Source: Siphlonurus alternatus (lineage: Eukaryota > Arthropoda > Insecta > Ephemeroptera > Siphlonuridae). From it: a DNA stretch of 64,000 bases. Below are positions 1 through 15,017 of this stretch, one piece after another; positions within the stretch are counted from its first letter, which is position 1; every line of letters starts with the position of its first letter. A program made the translations under genes and the position numbers. A model generated the notes under the pieces. It did not search any database. It worked only from the letters and a program-made list of their open reading frames with translations, and was not told where the DNA came from. Location: positions 28,663,265 through 28,727,264 of the forward strand of contig OX463778.1 in assembly GCA_949825025.1 (NCBI GenBank). Direction: 5' to 3'.

Positions 1-297
1 CACTTGTCAAGTAATAATAAAGATCCAAAAACATCACGCTTAATTTAAAAAGACGCAAGGTGCAGTTATTAGAAACATTAAAAATAAATATCATTGATTT
101 ACAATATATTTTTACAATTTAATGTTACATGATATCTTTTAAAATCATGAAATAATTCTTTTCACAAAAAAGAAGCAATAAAAATTTCACAAACCTAACA
201 TTATGAACTGACATCTCATAGCTTATAAAGTCAGCAACAAAGCGATTAGAATCCCATGACTAGGCTGTTCCAAGCAACGTCTACTATACATTATATA

Positions 298-395
298 ATG
301 TTTTATGTGTTCTATTGTAATGTTTTTCTATAATGTATGTTTCTAGTGCTGTTAATATGTACACTTTCTGTGTTTAATAAAAGACTAATAATAAT
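298..395 (+). mobile_element. LINE 3'-end fragment, copy 1
   Basis: These 98 bases match 24506-24603 without a difference by eye. The block ends in an AATAAA-type signal and a short (AAT)n tail, as 3' ends of non-LTR retrotransposons do. The second copy follows a degenerate ORF with a LINE-like C-terminal Cys/His motif, so this is read as a heavily 5'-truncated insertion of the same family. No coding sequence remains here. Confidence 0.6.
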
Positions 396-3380
396 ATTAT
401 TAAAATGTGAGAGCTAGCTGCAACATGCTTGCTTTTTATTGAGGATAAACTTTGGGCGTGCTGCAGTAAAGTCAGGGAAGTGTGATCTATGGTTGAGATT
501 GACGAAGAAAATTTATAATATCATTCTCTGAGCTAAGCATGACTGCAGCCTGGTAAACGACGAGTACTAAATCCATTTGCTATACAATGTAAGTCAGCTG
601 ATCCGAATAAAAGCTACACTGCTTCTTTAATTCATAAAGAAGTGCACATTCATCAGCACTAGAATTTTAAGAGAATCTTCTGAAAACTATAACATTTTAT
701 TAACATTTTTAGTTATAAAATTCATAAAAATTGTTTCACATGGCTATACTTTTATATATATTTATAATAAATAAAATAAGCAAAAGGCACTACTATTATA
801 ATAGAAGCATAGAAACATCTAACTTCCGACTACCTCTTAATTAATTGGCTTGGAACTCTATAGCTGCATTCACCATAAAGAGAAAAGCTTGCAGTAAAAT
901 CACGGAGTAGCTATAGAGATCCCTACTTTATGACGAAGCTCTGCTGCATGCTGCCTCTTATTATAGCAGAACTGGTTTTCTTCTTTCTTTGGCTTGGCTG
1001 ATCTCCATGTGACCCCAAAGAAGAGAAAAGAGGACCAAAGACTTTTTCTTCATATCCCCAAGAGAGAAAAATGCATAATGTGGACACCAGCATAAAAATT
1101 TCATGTACACATAAATAATTAGAACTTTTTACAACTGCGTAGAAAACCTTTTTTATATTTTTATTATTAGTTGTATTCAATTGTTTTCGCTCTAGATTTT
1201 ATAAAGATTTTTTTATGTCACAGAAAGCTACTAACATTGCTTCATTTCACTTCATCATGAACTGAAATTGAGATACCAGATGCTATATAGTGTTAAAAAT
1301 TATGACTTAAAAAAATAAAAATAAAAACTAAGTTAATTAAAAAACTAAAAAGGCAATTTTATTATTATATAGATTATTCTCATATAGTTTGTTACCGAGT
1401 ATACGTCTCGCTTAATGAGAGTCGAACTGACTCGAATCTATACTATATGCACAACACTACAGAGCCACAAGCTAGGCATGGTCTAATTTTACTTATTTTA
1501 CCCATATTGCATAATGTTATACATACAAAGCTCCACTACCCCTGCCATGTCATGTCATACGGGTGCCAGACGCAAAAAAAAAAAAATATAAAATTCTTAT
1601 ATCTAGCTCATATTGAAGTATCACAGTATATCTTTACAAACTCAAATTGTAATGTTTATTCTTTACATCATGCACAATTTGAGTTTTACAACAAGAACTC
1701 ATTACTGCAATGCATGTCCCTATAACAAAGAAAAAACTTGAAAAGAAACGTCAAAAAACAGTAAAGTGGATTTTACTTTAATTTGGAGAACCGGGTTGCT
1801 TATATAACTGCTCCTCATTATCCCTCGGTCATATGGGCCTGCCACTCTCCTATCCTGCCTTCAATAAATTGCATAGCAACCAACCGCGTGCACCCTCCTC
1901 CAGCAGCCTGCATGCTGTTGTCCTGTTGCCATGGAGCAGGAGATGTTCTACGTGAATGAAAATCAAACGAAACATCAAGTGAACCCATCTCGCCATCATG
2001 ATATTACAATTTTATTACTTCTCTTAGACACATTTTTTAAGCATTTAATAATATTATATCTTGTACTATTATATACATTGTATTGCCATTTACTTTAGTT
2101 TAATTCAATACTTGTTCAAAAAAATTAATATAGACGCACTAGATTTAAAATTTAATATCTTTCTGTGGCAAGGATTTGTTTAGTGACAGCTACAAAGATT
2201 TATTGCATGGATACGAAGTTTTTTTTTTTCTTCTCCTTCTTCTTGGTATAGAAATAATAATAAATATAAAGACATGGGTAATTACAGTGAACTTATAGAG
2301 TTGGGGGGAAACTTGGATTATTTATTTCTATGGTGGCTTACAACTTACAACCATGCAGCTTGGGTATGTAGTATTTCATGATTTTGTCTCTTTTCTAACG
2401 TCAGCTAGCGCTTCTGTTGCTACCAGCTATAGCTGTTTCTTGTCGCGCACACATCTGGTTATGATTACGACCAAGTTACGGCTTTGCTTTACCACGATCG
2501 TTCCTTCTCTCACATTTCTTAGGTTGCACAAAAAAAAAAAAAAAAAAAAAACTATTAACATTATTTTTTTATACATTTTTATGTGTAACAATAATTTTTG
2601 TATTATTATTTTTGTTTAGAATTGTCTAGTTTGTATGTCAATCCATTGTATAGTATATTATATAGTGAGACGAAATAGAGATTGTGATTTAACAATGGAA
2701 CCGGAGCTGCTTATATTAAATTAAAGAACGACCCACACAGTAAAATTGTTTATAATTTTAAAATATTATGGCAAAAAATCGTTTTTTTTTCTTTATTTTT
2801 ATTGCAAAACATTTTTTTTTTAATAAGATGACAAGTTCAATATTCAAAATGACCAAATAATACGTTGTCAGAGTTTTTTAATGAGTTGACAGTGATTGCA
2901 TACACTTGACCCTCGAGAGGTTTGTTTCATGAATATTATGCTGCAAGATGTATTTATTTTAAACCTTCGTTCGTGCAGTATTATAATTTATATTTTTCAA
3001 TAATTCATGTGTTATAAAAAAATTCAATGCATCACATTTTGATCTCATCTTTTATTTATATATCGTATTCTTAATAGTATTCTACTATTCTAATTTAACA
3101 TGTAACATTAAATATGACCTGAAAAAGAAGAAAAAAAAAAAAAAAAAAAGCAAATGAAGTCTTTGGAAAAGAGTTATATCTTTAAGTTTTCATTTCAAAA
3201 TTATGCAAAACTAAAGTAATTATTTACTTAAAAAAAAAGAACACAAAGCCATGTCTTGTTGCACACAGTTCGTATAATTTACAAACAACATTTTTTCGGC
3301 GGAAGAGAAATCGTCCTCATTATCCTTTTGACTTGGCTGGCGGAGGACTGCAGTTTATTTAAACTTCTCGTGATGGTGGC
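396..3380. other. A/T-rich spacer without supported gene
   Basis: This stretch has short poly-A/T tracts (for example 2531-2550 and 3130-3149) and no ORF with coding character. A slightly more G/C-rich patch at about 1790-1940 has no clear frame with splice sites. I see nothing else. Confidence 0.6.
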
Positions 3381-3387
3381 ACAGCGG

Positions 3388-3474
3388 TCATCGGCCAGCA
3401 CTGGCGCCTCCCGAGACGCCACGCACCTCCACGGACGTGCCAACAATGAAGCAGCCATGCCAAAACACTTTTGA
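3388..3474 (+). CDS. weak candidate terminal exon, unknown product
   Basis: This G/C-rich island sits in an A/T-rich background. After a possible acceptor (…GGCACAG) an open frame of about 29 codons ends in TGA, with C or G at many third positions. The frame reads RSSASTGASRDATHLHGRAN and ends in PKHF. I do not recognise it and find no upstream exon. It could equally be a non-coding regulatory patch. Confidence 0.18.
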   Translation, partial: SSASTGASRDATHLHGRANNEAAMPKHF

Positions 3475-5984
3475 AAGAACGCACTCTTTTCAACATTATT
3501 TTTGATAAATCTGTTTTATTTTTTAATACACCTGCTTGCACAATTTATTAAAAATATATCGATTATTTTCTTTAATATATATGACTTTTCTTTCTTGATT
3601 TATGCCATGTGTGATATTAGATATTATAATATTATTAAATATTATACGTCATCAATTTATTATGTCACACATGCCAAATACATTGGTGTATATAAGAAGA
3701 GAGGAAAAAAAAAACGCAATTGGTCACACATGAATACTGATAAAATATTAATATTATATATTATATATATATATATATAGGGAGGATTCTCTTCTATCCA
3801 TTACTGCAAATTTGATTTAAACCCTCCCCCATATTAATTCTTTCTCTCTCACAAGTTTATTGATTTGCCATTGATTGTGTTACATGAAGAGGTGGTATTG
3901 GAGGGTAATTCTTTTTCCCCCTATATACTTTTTGAATATATAAAGTCAAGGCTTCACTGCTTATATCGCTTGAACAGAGAGTGAGGATTTTTCGCTTTCT
4001 GTGCATCTCTAGGGATTCTCGGATCGATCCCACGAGTGTTATAGGGGTAGTATTTGCAGCTCGTGGGGACGGAAATCCATCGTGCAAGTAAGCACGTACT
4101 TGATCGAGTAAGTGCCGTGTGGAGAATTAAGTTGACTCCACAGGGGAATGAAATTCGAGTAATGAAGTGACCATCTCCGAAATGAATCACGTCTTTTTTG
4201 GTCAATAAAATCATGTTATATTAGTGTGGCAAGATACAAAAGGGAATAAACTTCAACTATATAGGGGTACTGGACGTTACAATCAAGTTCTTTATATCAT
4301 ACTGTTATAGCACTCATTAAAAAGTATATCTGAAATTTTTATTTATTTTTTTAAATGAAAATGAATTAACAATTAAAATAAAATTTATTAAGTACATTTT
4401 ATATACATGAACAATGAATGCAATTATATGATTATTCATGAAGGGATATATATATAGTTATTGCATATAGTTAAGTATATTATAATTATACTTGCTCGTG
4501 TAATTAGCTATTCATAATTATAATAATGTGTTCTTGTCGCTATATATAAATTTTGTCAGGAGTTGCTAGCCTTGACACACTCTTCCTCTTATCATGATAT
4601 CGTTGATGAGTTCAATCCTTCAACAATATATATAGTACTGCACTCTTGTTTTGTTACTTATATTTTAGACTATAATTATATAGCAATGACTAATCTACTT
4701 CTATCAAAAGAAAATGTTGTAATACCATAGTTAATAATATATTTTTTTTTAATTTATGCTACGTAACTTTAACAAGATAGAAGGTTAACGACCCATAAGA
4801 TGGCATATATATATGCTATAAGTGCAGTGCACTACAGCTACCTATAATAAGGTGAAAGTGTAAAGAAGGAAGGAGAAGGGGCAGATCTAGCTTTGATTGT
4901 TGAAGAGCAAGAGAATGGCGGTATATATACGTAATGTTGCTGCGGTGACCGGTAGCAGTTAATGCTATCATATATAAATATAAAATATACTCTTGTTAAC
5001 AATAATGTGGTTGAGCCCGCAGAGTCGAGCTTGCATGCAGTTCACTGTAACGGAATTTAATTATGTTAAAAATGCAAGTGGCTATGAAATTATTACCTAA
5101 TTGCTAGAAAATGAAGGCTCTCATCTAAATGTACGTATAATTTCAATACTACATTTTTTTTTTAAATTCTGCAACGCCCAATACAATACACAACAGTCAT
5201 CGTTGAAATCTCCAATGATGATAGGATTTGATAGGGAACAATGGGTTTGCCAGCAGCGCCTAGCAACAGACGGATGGTTTGGTAACTACAGGGCATGATA
5301 GCCGCAAGCCCTCAAGAGCATGGCAAATCACAGCAAGCAGCCAGCAGCAAAAAAAAACAAAAAAAAAAAAATGCAGCACAATCATAATATAATATGCAGT
5401 AAACCGAGAGCTGTTCCAGAGAGGTGAAAAACGTACGCCCCTCCCCCTCCCTCAATTTATCTCCATTGTAATCCTTTACAATAGTTTACAAACCTTGGTA
5501 TACTGAAATCTATTATTAATTATTTATCATATTTCATAAGCTCCTGGGTTAAAATTTTTATATATAATATATATTATACACTATTTTATAACATAATGAT
5601 GATGCTGGTTTAATGATATGAATACATTATTACATTTTGGAAATAAATTTAGTTCTTAAAAAAAAAAAAAAAAAGCAAAAACTTTCATAAAATAATATAA
5701 ACATTTTTATATTATATATCAAATATCATAGAGTATAATTTAAATATAAATATAATGCTGTATGATTACAATATATTATATTATGACAATAATACATGGC
5801 AGACATGACATGGCATCAGGCCCATCAGTGACTCCATAATAATCCTCAGGAACTTATTTACTACAGAGACCTGATGTTCATTGTTATAAATATTACTGTA
5901 GTCACTGATTTGAGGATGAAATGAAATACCATTATAAATTGGCATTAATGGAACCATGATGCAAAATAATAATATTTCTTAGGG
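3475..5984. other. A/T-rich spacer without supported gene
   Basis: The stretch contains short TA runs (3755-3778) and small A tracts near 5350 and 5660. ORFs here are short and lack coding bias. No RNA gene or mobile-element ends were recognised. Confidence 0.55.
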
Positions 5985-6528
5985 AATGGGGAATTCTCCT
6001 ACATTTATTTTAATTTTTTTTCGGATGCGATATGCCTTGAAATTAAATGTCCTAAAACAAAAAAGTTTCAATTTTCAAAATTGGAGGCATGGGAATTTTT
6101 TAAAAATCTTCCTCCTTTTGAATTTAGCGCCAAAACGTGACGTAGAAACTGCCTAGCAGGCAAAATTTTCCGGCAATAAATTTATATTTTTGATTATCAC
6201 TCTTAAAGTAAACTGATATTAGAGAAAAAACTGTTGATACTAGGGTAGAAAAACCTGCTGATTTCGATCGTGTTACTAAAATTTATAGCCAATGACTCCT
6301 TGACGCTCAAACTATGATATCAGGCAGTTGTTGTGTGTTAACTAGGGAGTTTCTACGTCACAATTTTCAGGTTTGCGCGCGGGTTGCATACTTTGCCCCT
6401 ATTCTAATAATCCCTTCAGAGTCCCCAAATTTGAGTTAAACTTAAGTCAAACTTATTGTTAATATGTACCCTATCATCATATAGTAGTTAAATTAAAATT
6501 TGAGTTGTAAGAGAATTCCCCATTTAAT
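5985..6528. mobile_element. degenerate inverted-repeat element (MITE-like)
   Basis: The ends are inverted copies: ATGGGGAATTCTC near 5986-5998 and GAGAATTCCCCAT at 6511-6523. A second inverted pair inside (GTGACGTAGAAACT near 6140, and its complement near 6345) shows the arms are related along their length. The right end is followed by TTAA at 6524-6527, while the left has TTAG, so it may be a worn member of the TTAA foldback group. It has no ORF. Confidence 0.45.
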
Positions 6529-6597
6529 AATTTTAATATGCAACTAAATTAAAACAAATTTGATCAAAGATATAATCCGCTTTCGTTGATATTATCA

Positions 6598-6629
6598 GAG
6601 AAAAGGTAAGGATTTACCTTTTCTCTGAT
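6598..6629. repeat. short perfect hairpin
   Basis: CAGAGAAAAGGTAA is followed after a 4-base loop by TTACCTTTTCTCTG, a 14-base perfect stem. Its role is unknown; it may be the core of a lost foldback element. Confidence 0.5.
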
Positions 6630-7782
6630 ATATTATAGTTATACCAAAAGTAGCAGAAGTTTGACTGCAGTGCATAGTACAAAATACAGTTTTCTGATCG
6701 TTCAAATAAAATTAGTTATGCCAATTAATTATATATAGTTTCATTATAATCTGTGCTCATTCAACTGCAATATTTTACTATTATTTTTTTTTACCTATTC
6801 TAAATATTTCTGTGCTCAGTGATCCATTCTCTGTCTTCTCTTATTTCTTTTTTTTATATTTTTATAATATATAATAATAATACATACAAGTTTTTGTATT
6901 TCGAAGACTAAAGTTGAAAAAAATAATTGGAATCCGAATTAGGTTATCACAGTTTATTTATAATCTCAATGTTATATGTACAGCACAGAAAATTTGCAAA
7001 CCAAAAAAAAAAAATAAATAAAAAAGAAAAGAAATGTCCATAAAGCTACAAAACAAATAAATAGTTCAATGTCGTGTTAGACAGATTGTTCCTTTTTATT
7101 TTTACATCTCAGCTTGCAGTAGGAGGCCGTACTATAAAGATACGAATTTTTGTATTTATAGTTCGAAAGCGCTCAAGGCGAGAGAAAGATTTGATAATAT
7201 GACAGGATAATGATAACGCATGCAGTTAGAAATAAATTGGCGAAATTGCGGCTGTGTTTGACACATTGATGCATATATAGAAAAAAAGAAAAAAAGGAAC
7301 GGTGCACACAAAATCACAATAAGAATATTCATTCACGGTCACTCGACATTTATTTTTACAATAATTTGTGCCATGCATATTATATTAATTTATATACGGC
7401 AAGGCCTTATTTTTGCAGATGTTTCTCCATTGCTGGGTAATTATTTTGCTATATATTATATAATATGTTGGATCTGAATTTTATATAAATAACCACAGGC
7501 GAAGGGGAGGAGGTGGGGTGATCGCAATCTGATTTTTTTATACATAATAAAATATTTAATCTATATATTTTTTCCCGTTTATTGTAATATATTAAAATTT
7601 TATTAATTCATTTACGAATTTCAAAATAAAATAAATAATTAGTCCTGTCCTGCATGATGTAAATTACTAGTATTTACTATATAATGTTCTTTATTCTTTT
7701 ATCGTGCATGGTATACAAAATTTAACAAAATACAGAGTGAATATAGACCCTAAAGTTAAACAACCCCAATATATAGAGCATA
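6630..7782. other. A/T-rich spacer without supported gene
   Basis: The stretch is poly-A/T rich. No ORF has coding character and no repeat unit was recognised. Confidence 0.5.
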
Positions 7783-7926
<144 letters not shown>

Positions 7927-8110
7927 CATATGTTTTATACTTTAGCATCTCCCTACATTGATATAATTAAGTATGTAGGCTACATTAATTAAGTATAGTG
8001 TCTTAGGTCACGTGAATTAATTGCCAACAACATGACGTAATTGTAAATGATAATCCTTATATTTCTTATTATTGCAATTTCCGTGCACGTACAGAACTTA
8101 CAAAAAATAG

Positions 8111-8267
8111 TCACGTGACCAGCTGCAGGTAGGAGAAGACGTTTGGTCCTCCGCGGACCGAGTGCTTGGAGCTCTTGGCAGGAGGAGGGGAGTCGCCGTG
8201 GAAGTTTCCACTGGCCCGCTGAACAGACTTGCACTGTACTGCCACCGGTCGATTGCTGCTTGCTTGC
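8111..8267 (-). CDS. candidate terminal exon, unknown product
   Basis: On the minus strand a possible acceptor (GACGTCACAG) at 8268 opens a frame of about 51 codons ending in TGA at 8113-8111. The C-terminal part reads SVQRASGNFHGD, then SPPPAKSSKHSVRGG, then PNVFSYLQLVT. Third positions are mostly C or G, unlike the surrounding A/T-rich DNA, which favours real coding sequence over chance. I do not recognise the protein and no upstream exon could be joined with confidence. A TGACGTCA motif at the acceptor side is an alternative reason for the G/C-rich patch. Confidence 0.33.
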
Positions 8268-10035
8268 CTGTGACGTCACTCAGAGCAGTGTAGCAATTTT
8301 TATAAAATTTTAATAATATACATTTTTTGTTTTGTTTATGGCAGTGCATGACCTAGGTTGTGACGAACTATTGATTTTGCATTCTATTTCAAGATTATGG
8401 GGAAAAAAAAAAAAAAAAAACATTATAATTTATAGCAGGTCTTGCATGCGATACATGCTTTGCTCATCATATTCTACTTATACATGTAATATAAATATTA
8501 TAAACTCAAAATCTGCATATTTCAATGAATCACACACAAGTAAAAAGGTAAAAACTGCATATATGCTATACAGCTACAAACGTACAAAACCTTAAAAATT
8601 GGATAATAAAATTATTATATTAGAATATTACGTACTGCACATAAAAGTTTCATTTGTATGACAATGAATTTGTGAGGTAATTTCGTTGTGTTTAATGTAG
8701 GAGTATGGTCACTGACACAGCTCTGGCTGGCCATTGTTTCAGCTGTAGCGTCCGCCGCATGTACGTGACCCGTGTCGCCAGTGCAGCTCTTCCGAGAGGA
8801 GCAAACCTCGCGTGTATAAATTAAAAATTAAACCATCGTTCGTTACCAGGTTAAAAAATACGTTGATCCTGCTGCATGTGTGGCGTCGAAAATGTCAAAT
8901 TTATAATAATGAAAAATGGTAAAAAATGTAATCTTTCATAAAAATATCATATATATTTTTTTCTTGGTTTGCGGCAAAAAGAGATACATTTTATTCGTTA
9001 TGCATCATGGATATGCAATGTAATAAAATTAATTCCCTGAGATATAATTTATTCATGATTGCGATATAATACTCCTTGTACATGCATGAGTATAATGTTT
9101 GGACTCTATGTAGAAAGAAACACCATGGGTTATTACAGAGAGCTTTGATTTAATTTAATCAAAGCTCTCTGGTTATAATTAAATTATTTGGAAATACTTT
9201 ATTGCAAGAAAATATTAAGAATTAACATGTGTGTGCTCGAAACATCATTCTATTTTTGCATTCATGATATTTATATTATTTATATAATTACATATATGAA
9301 GCTTTGCAAGAAATGGTAACAAGGTCAAAAAGATGGCCCAATCGCATTGCAGTATTAAAATTTATATAAAATAATATTTAAAATATTTATATTATATATA
9401 TGCAAAATTAATATTCTTGCGTATTATATAACTGCAAAACTGCAATGCATCCAACAATTTTGAGTTAAGAAATTATTTTATTATACAGATTTCAAGCAAA
9501 GCTGTATAGCGTTGAAATAAAATTGCGTATAGTTTAATGTTATATTATTTATTTTCTTTGAATCATCAGGCTCATATTATATACATACATGCAAAGTGCA
9601 GAGTGTAAGAAGATTTATAGGAAGAGTATTCACTATTGACTATAAAATAACTATAATTTGATAATAATTAATTAATCATAATACTTATATATTATAATAT
9701 ATGGTATATATAACATAATTCTACACATCAAATCCTTTTCAAAGATTCCGTCCGATTCCTCCATATAAGAAAGCAGATAGCAGATTATATGTATTATATT
9801 TATATAATATATGTTATACATTATACATATGATGCATAATATTTAATATACAGCAGTATATATTGTAATATTAAATAGAATCTAAGCGTATATAATGCAA
9901 CATCATATTATATGTTAGTAAAAACTCTCTCCTCGCTCCTCTAATAAATATAAAATGAAGCTCTGATTAGATGACCAGTTAAAATTATATTCTGTAAGTT
10001 TTGAGTAGAGAACAATAGTACATAAAAAGGTGAAC
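8268..10035. other. spacer without supported gene
   Basis: The stretch is A/T-rich. A G/C-rich patch at about 8700-8820 is open in more than one frame, but no splice sites single one out. A small hairpin with AGAGAGCTTTGATT arms lies at about 9136-9172. Nothing else was recognised. Confidence 0.45.

Positions 10036-10124
<89 letters not shown>
10036..10124. repeat. (GA)n microsatellite
   Basis: About 88 bases of GA dinucleotide repeat. The antisense frames give Ser-Leu repeats only. Confidence 0.97.
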
Positions 10125-10127
<3 letters not shown>

Positions 10128-10387
10128 GCATGGGTGAGCCTAGCCAGCAGGCCGTCGTGTCAAGGTTCAAGCCACATCACGGGAGATAATAGAAGAGAGA
10201 ACGGGTATTGTAGGTCTCGGAGAGAGAGCATTTTGGTTGGTTCCACTTGTGGATGCATGAGCATTGTTTTAAGCCATCTATAATACACGCTATCTTTTAG
10301 TTAGGTATGCCGCGAGTAAAGCAAAGGATGAGATATAAGGATCTGTGGCTGCAGCAGCAACAACCCCAGCCATATAGATAACGACAT

Positions 10388-12329
10388 TTAAAGGGGGTGT
10401 GACTTTTCAAAATTAAAAATTCACCAAAAAATCTTCTTTCCAAAAATGTAAATTTCACTTTCCTCCGACTCCCCGTTCCTTCCATACCGCCCGGTCAAAA
10501 GTCTACTATGACGTCACATTACTTAAGGTCGCGCGCAAGAAAGCAAGCAAGCAAGTGGCGGCGAGCGCTAAAATCCACGTTTTCGCGTCTTTAAGCCCGC
10601 CTAGCAGCCGACAGCAAAGAGATAAAAATTATCCGCCACGGGATGATTTTATCTAAAGAACATTCTGCGTTTGTATCCGCTTTCGGCATTTCTTCATTTT
10701 AATTAGGAAATTAAATATCACGATGCAAACTCAAATTTTTTACAGATTTCTTTTGTCAACTGACTTCAAACACATAAAATATTTTATCAAGCATCTAATA
10801 ACTTTATTGTAGACACACGTATTGGATTGACATATTATATATGTACAGTACATGCGATTTATATTATGTATATATATGGTATTTCAACAGTATTTTAATT
10901 ACCTATGATTTTAGCCGCAGCCTTACATTATATAATTATAAAATCACGGCAAACACGCAACAAAAACTGTTATTATTTTGTGCATGATCGCTATTTATTT
11001 ACTTTCTTCGACATTTGTATTTAAGTTATATAAATATGCAGCATATATAGTGATTATTCGATATTACCATTATTAATTATTAATACAATATACTTTAAAT
11101 TATTATATTTAGTCTAACATACATATAAGGCATTATATATATCTTTTATTGCACTCATTATACGCTTGCTATTATGCATATACGGAAATTTATAAATAAT
11201 TATGTGATTCAATTAACTAAAGGTGCAGTGATAACAATCTGAGAGATAACGTGGAGGAGGCGACGGTATTGAATGCTGATGCAAAACAAATTTTTACAAA
11301 ACTGAACTGAAAAAATCTCCCTACATTCTTGCTCCCTTTTATGTGTGCGGCCGGAACTGTCCGCTGACACTGAAAGCCAGAGTAAGCCCACGTGTCTATA
11401 AACTATAAAGAAACAAAACTTTGCAATTATAAATAATTATGTATTTTTGCCTCAAAATCGAATTAAAAATTTGTTCATTATTTGTATTTATAATAATATG
11501 TAAAATCTAAAATCATTGAACCGATTGAACGTACAGTACTATATATACTATATATTTATATATAGTCTACGACTAAATAACAGTTAACATTATAATATAG
11601 TAATACCATACAAATACTATATTATATAATGTTAATTGTTATTTAGACGAAATATAATATAGTATAGTACTGTACGTTCAATCGGTTCAATGATTTTAGA
11701 TTTTACATATTATTATAAATACAAATAATGAACAAATTTTTAATTCGATTTTGAGGCAAAAATATATAATTATTTATAATTGCAAAGTTTTGTTTCTTTA
11801 TAGACACGTGGGCTTACTCTGGCCTTCAGTGTCAGCGGACAGTTCCGGCCGCACACATAAGGGAGCAAGAATGTAGGGAGATTTTTTCAGTTCAGTTTTG
11901 TAAAAATTTGTTTCGCATCAGCATTCAATACCGTCGCCTCCAAGTACTTGGAGTTGCACGTTGTCTCTGAGATTGTTATCACTGCACTTTTAGTTAATTA
12001 AATCACATAATTTTTTTTATAAATTTCCGTATATGCATAATAGCAAGCGTAATGAGTTCAAGAAAATATATAAAGCCTTATATGTTTGAACCAACTTGCT
12101 GCCAGATGATCCCCGTCGATTGAATCGCGGTAAATATTCTGGTGCCCGAGTCTGCTCCGCTCTGTGCTAGAATTACGCTGGAATTACGTGTACTAGAATT
12201 AAATTACAGAAACCCTAATATTATTAGTATTCTTACTTTGAGCTCTGAATATAAATAAAGCTTTTATGTTATATTATTTTAACTCAAAGGGAAACAAAGT
12301 TTCCATCTATACATTTGGACCAAAAACAC

Positions 12330-12409
<80 letters not shown>

Positions 12410-13257
12410 CACTGAATATTAACAACAAGAATTAAAAGCAGAACTGGTGAGATATTATGCATGGGGCAGCCTCTAAGTTGAAGATTAATTATAATTATTA
12501 ACAATTATTTCGTGATTATTATAAAAAATATAATAATTTAAAGTATACATATTGTATTAATAATTATAATGGTAATATCGAATAATCACTATATGCTGCA
12601 TATTTATATAACTTAAATGCAAACGTCGAAGAAAGTAATTAAATAGCGATAATGCACAAAATGATAACAGTTTTATTTGCGTGTTTGCCGTGATTTTATA
12701 ATTATATATAAATTTATATAATGTAAGGCTGCGGCTAAAATCATAGGTAATTAAAATACTGTTGAAATACCATATACATAATATAAGTCGTATGTACTGT
12801 ACATATATAATATGTCAATCCAATACGTGTGTCTACAATAAAGTTATTAGATGCTTGATAAAATATTTTATGTGTTTGAAGTCAGTTGACAAAAGAAATC
12901 TGTAAAAAATTTGAGTTTGCATCGTGATATTTAATTTCCTAATCAAAATGAAGAAATGCCGAAAGCGGATACAAACGCAGAATGTTCTTCAGATAAAATC
13001 ATCCCGTGGCGGATAATTTTTATCTCTTTGCTGTCGGCTGCTAGGCGGGCTTAAAGACGCGAAAACGTGGATTTTAGCGCTCGCCGCCACTTGCTTGCTT
13101 GCTTTCTTGCGCGCGACCTTAAGTAATGTGACGTCATAGTAGACTTTTGACCGGGCGGTATGGAAGGAACGGGGAGTCGGAGGAAAGTGAAATTTACATT
13201 TTTGGAAAGAAGATTTTTTGGTGAATTTTTAATTTTGAAAAGTCACACCCCCTTTAA
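10388..13257. mobile_element. giant TTAA-flanked palindrome (foldback element)
   Basis: Two arms of about 1.2 kb are near-perfect inverted copies around a centre at about 11607. The outer ends read TTAA|AGGGGGTGTGAC on the left and GTCACACCCCCT|TTAA on the right, so TTAA could be the target duplication, as in piggyBac-type transposition. The right arm is interrupted between about 12086 and 12525 by some 440 bases without a counterpart on the left, including an (AT)n tract; this looks like a later insertion. The arms carry no convincing ORF. The very high arm identity points to a recent origin or ongoing gene conversion. It could also be a segmental inverted duplication, but the TTAA ends and similar smaller elements nearby argue for a transposon. 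Confidence 0.8.
12333..12408. repeat. (AT)n microsatellite in palindrome insertion
   Basis: About 76 bases of alternating A and T, inside the segment present only in the right arm of the large palindrome. Confidence 0.97.
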
Positions 13258-14662
<1,405 letters not shown>

Positions 14663-15017
14663 TTAAGGGTAAGGTAACGCCACCAATGTTAAAAAAAATT
14701 CCTCACACAAAAATTCTGAAAAAAATTTAAAATGTTCTCCTCTACACCCCCTATCAGTAGGTAAAATATCAGGTATACAAATACGATCTAGTTTTTGAGT
14801 TATGAATTTTTAAAGTTGGCTATTTTAACATGGAGAAATGGAATTCCCATGTTAAATTAGTCAACTTTAAAAATTCATAACTCAAAAACTAGATCGTATT
14901 TGTATACCTGATATTTCAACTACTGATAGGGGATGTAGAGGAGAACATTTTAAATTTTTTTCAGAATTTTTGTGTGAGGGACTTTTTTTAACATTGGTGG
15001 CGTTACCTTACCCTTAA
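14663..15017. mobile_element. TTAA foldback element, family A, copy 1
   Basis: TTAA|GGGTAAGGTAAC at the left mirrors GTTACCTTACCC|TTAA at the right. The whole 355 bases fold on themselves, with short AACATGG/CCATGTT arms near the centre. Sister copies lie at 36714, 53662 and 62714. It is non-coding. TTAA duplication resembles piggyBac-type elements, but canonical piggyBac ends read CCC…GGG rather than GGG…CCC. Confidence 0.88.

Noticed and set aside
9915..10170. Ser-Leu repeat ORFs
   Set aside because: They derive from the (GA)n microsatellite.
11209..11391. 60-codon minus-strand ORF
   Set aside because: It lies in the arm of the large palindrome, has no domain, and its mirror copy in the other arm is not kept open in the same way.
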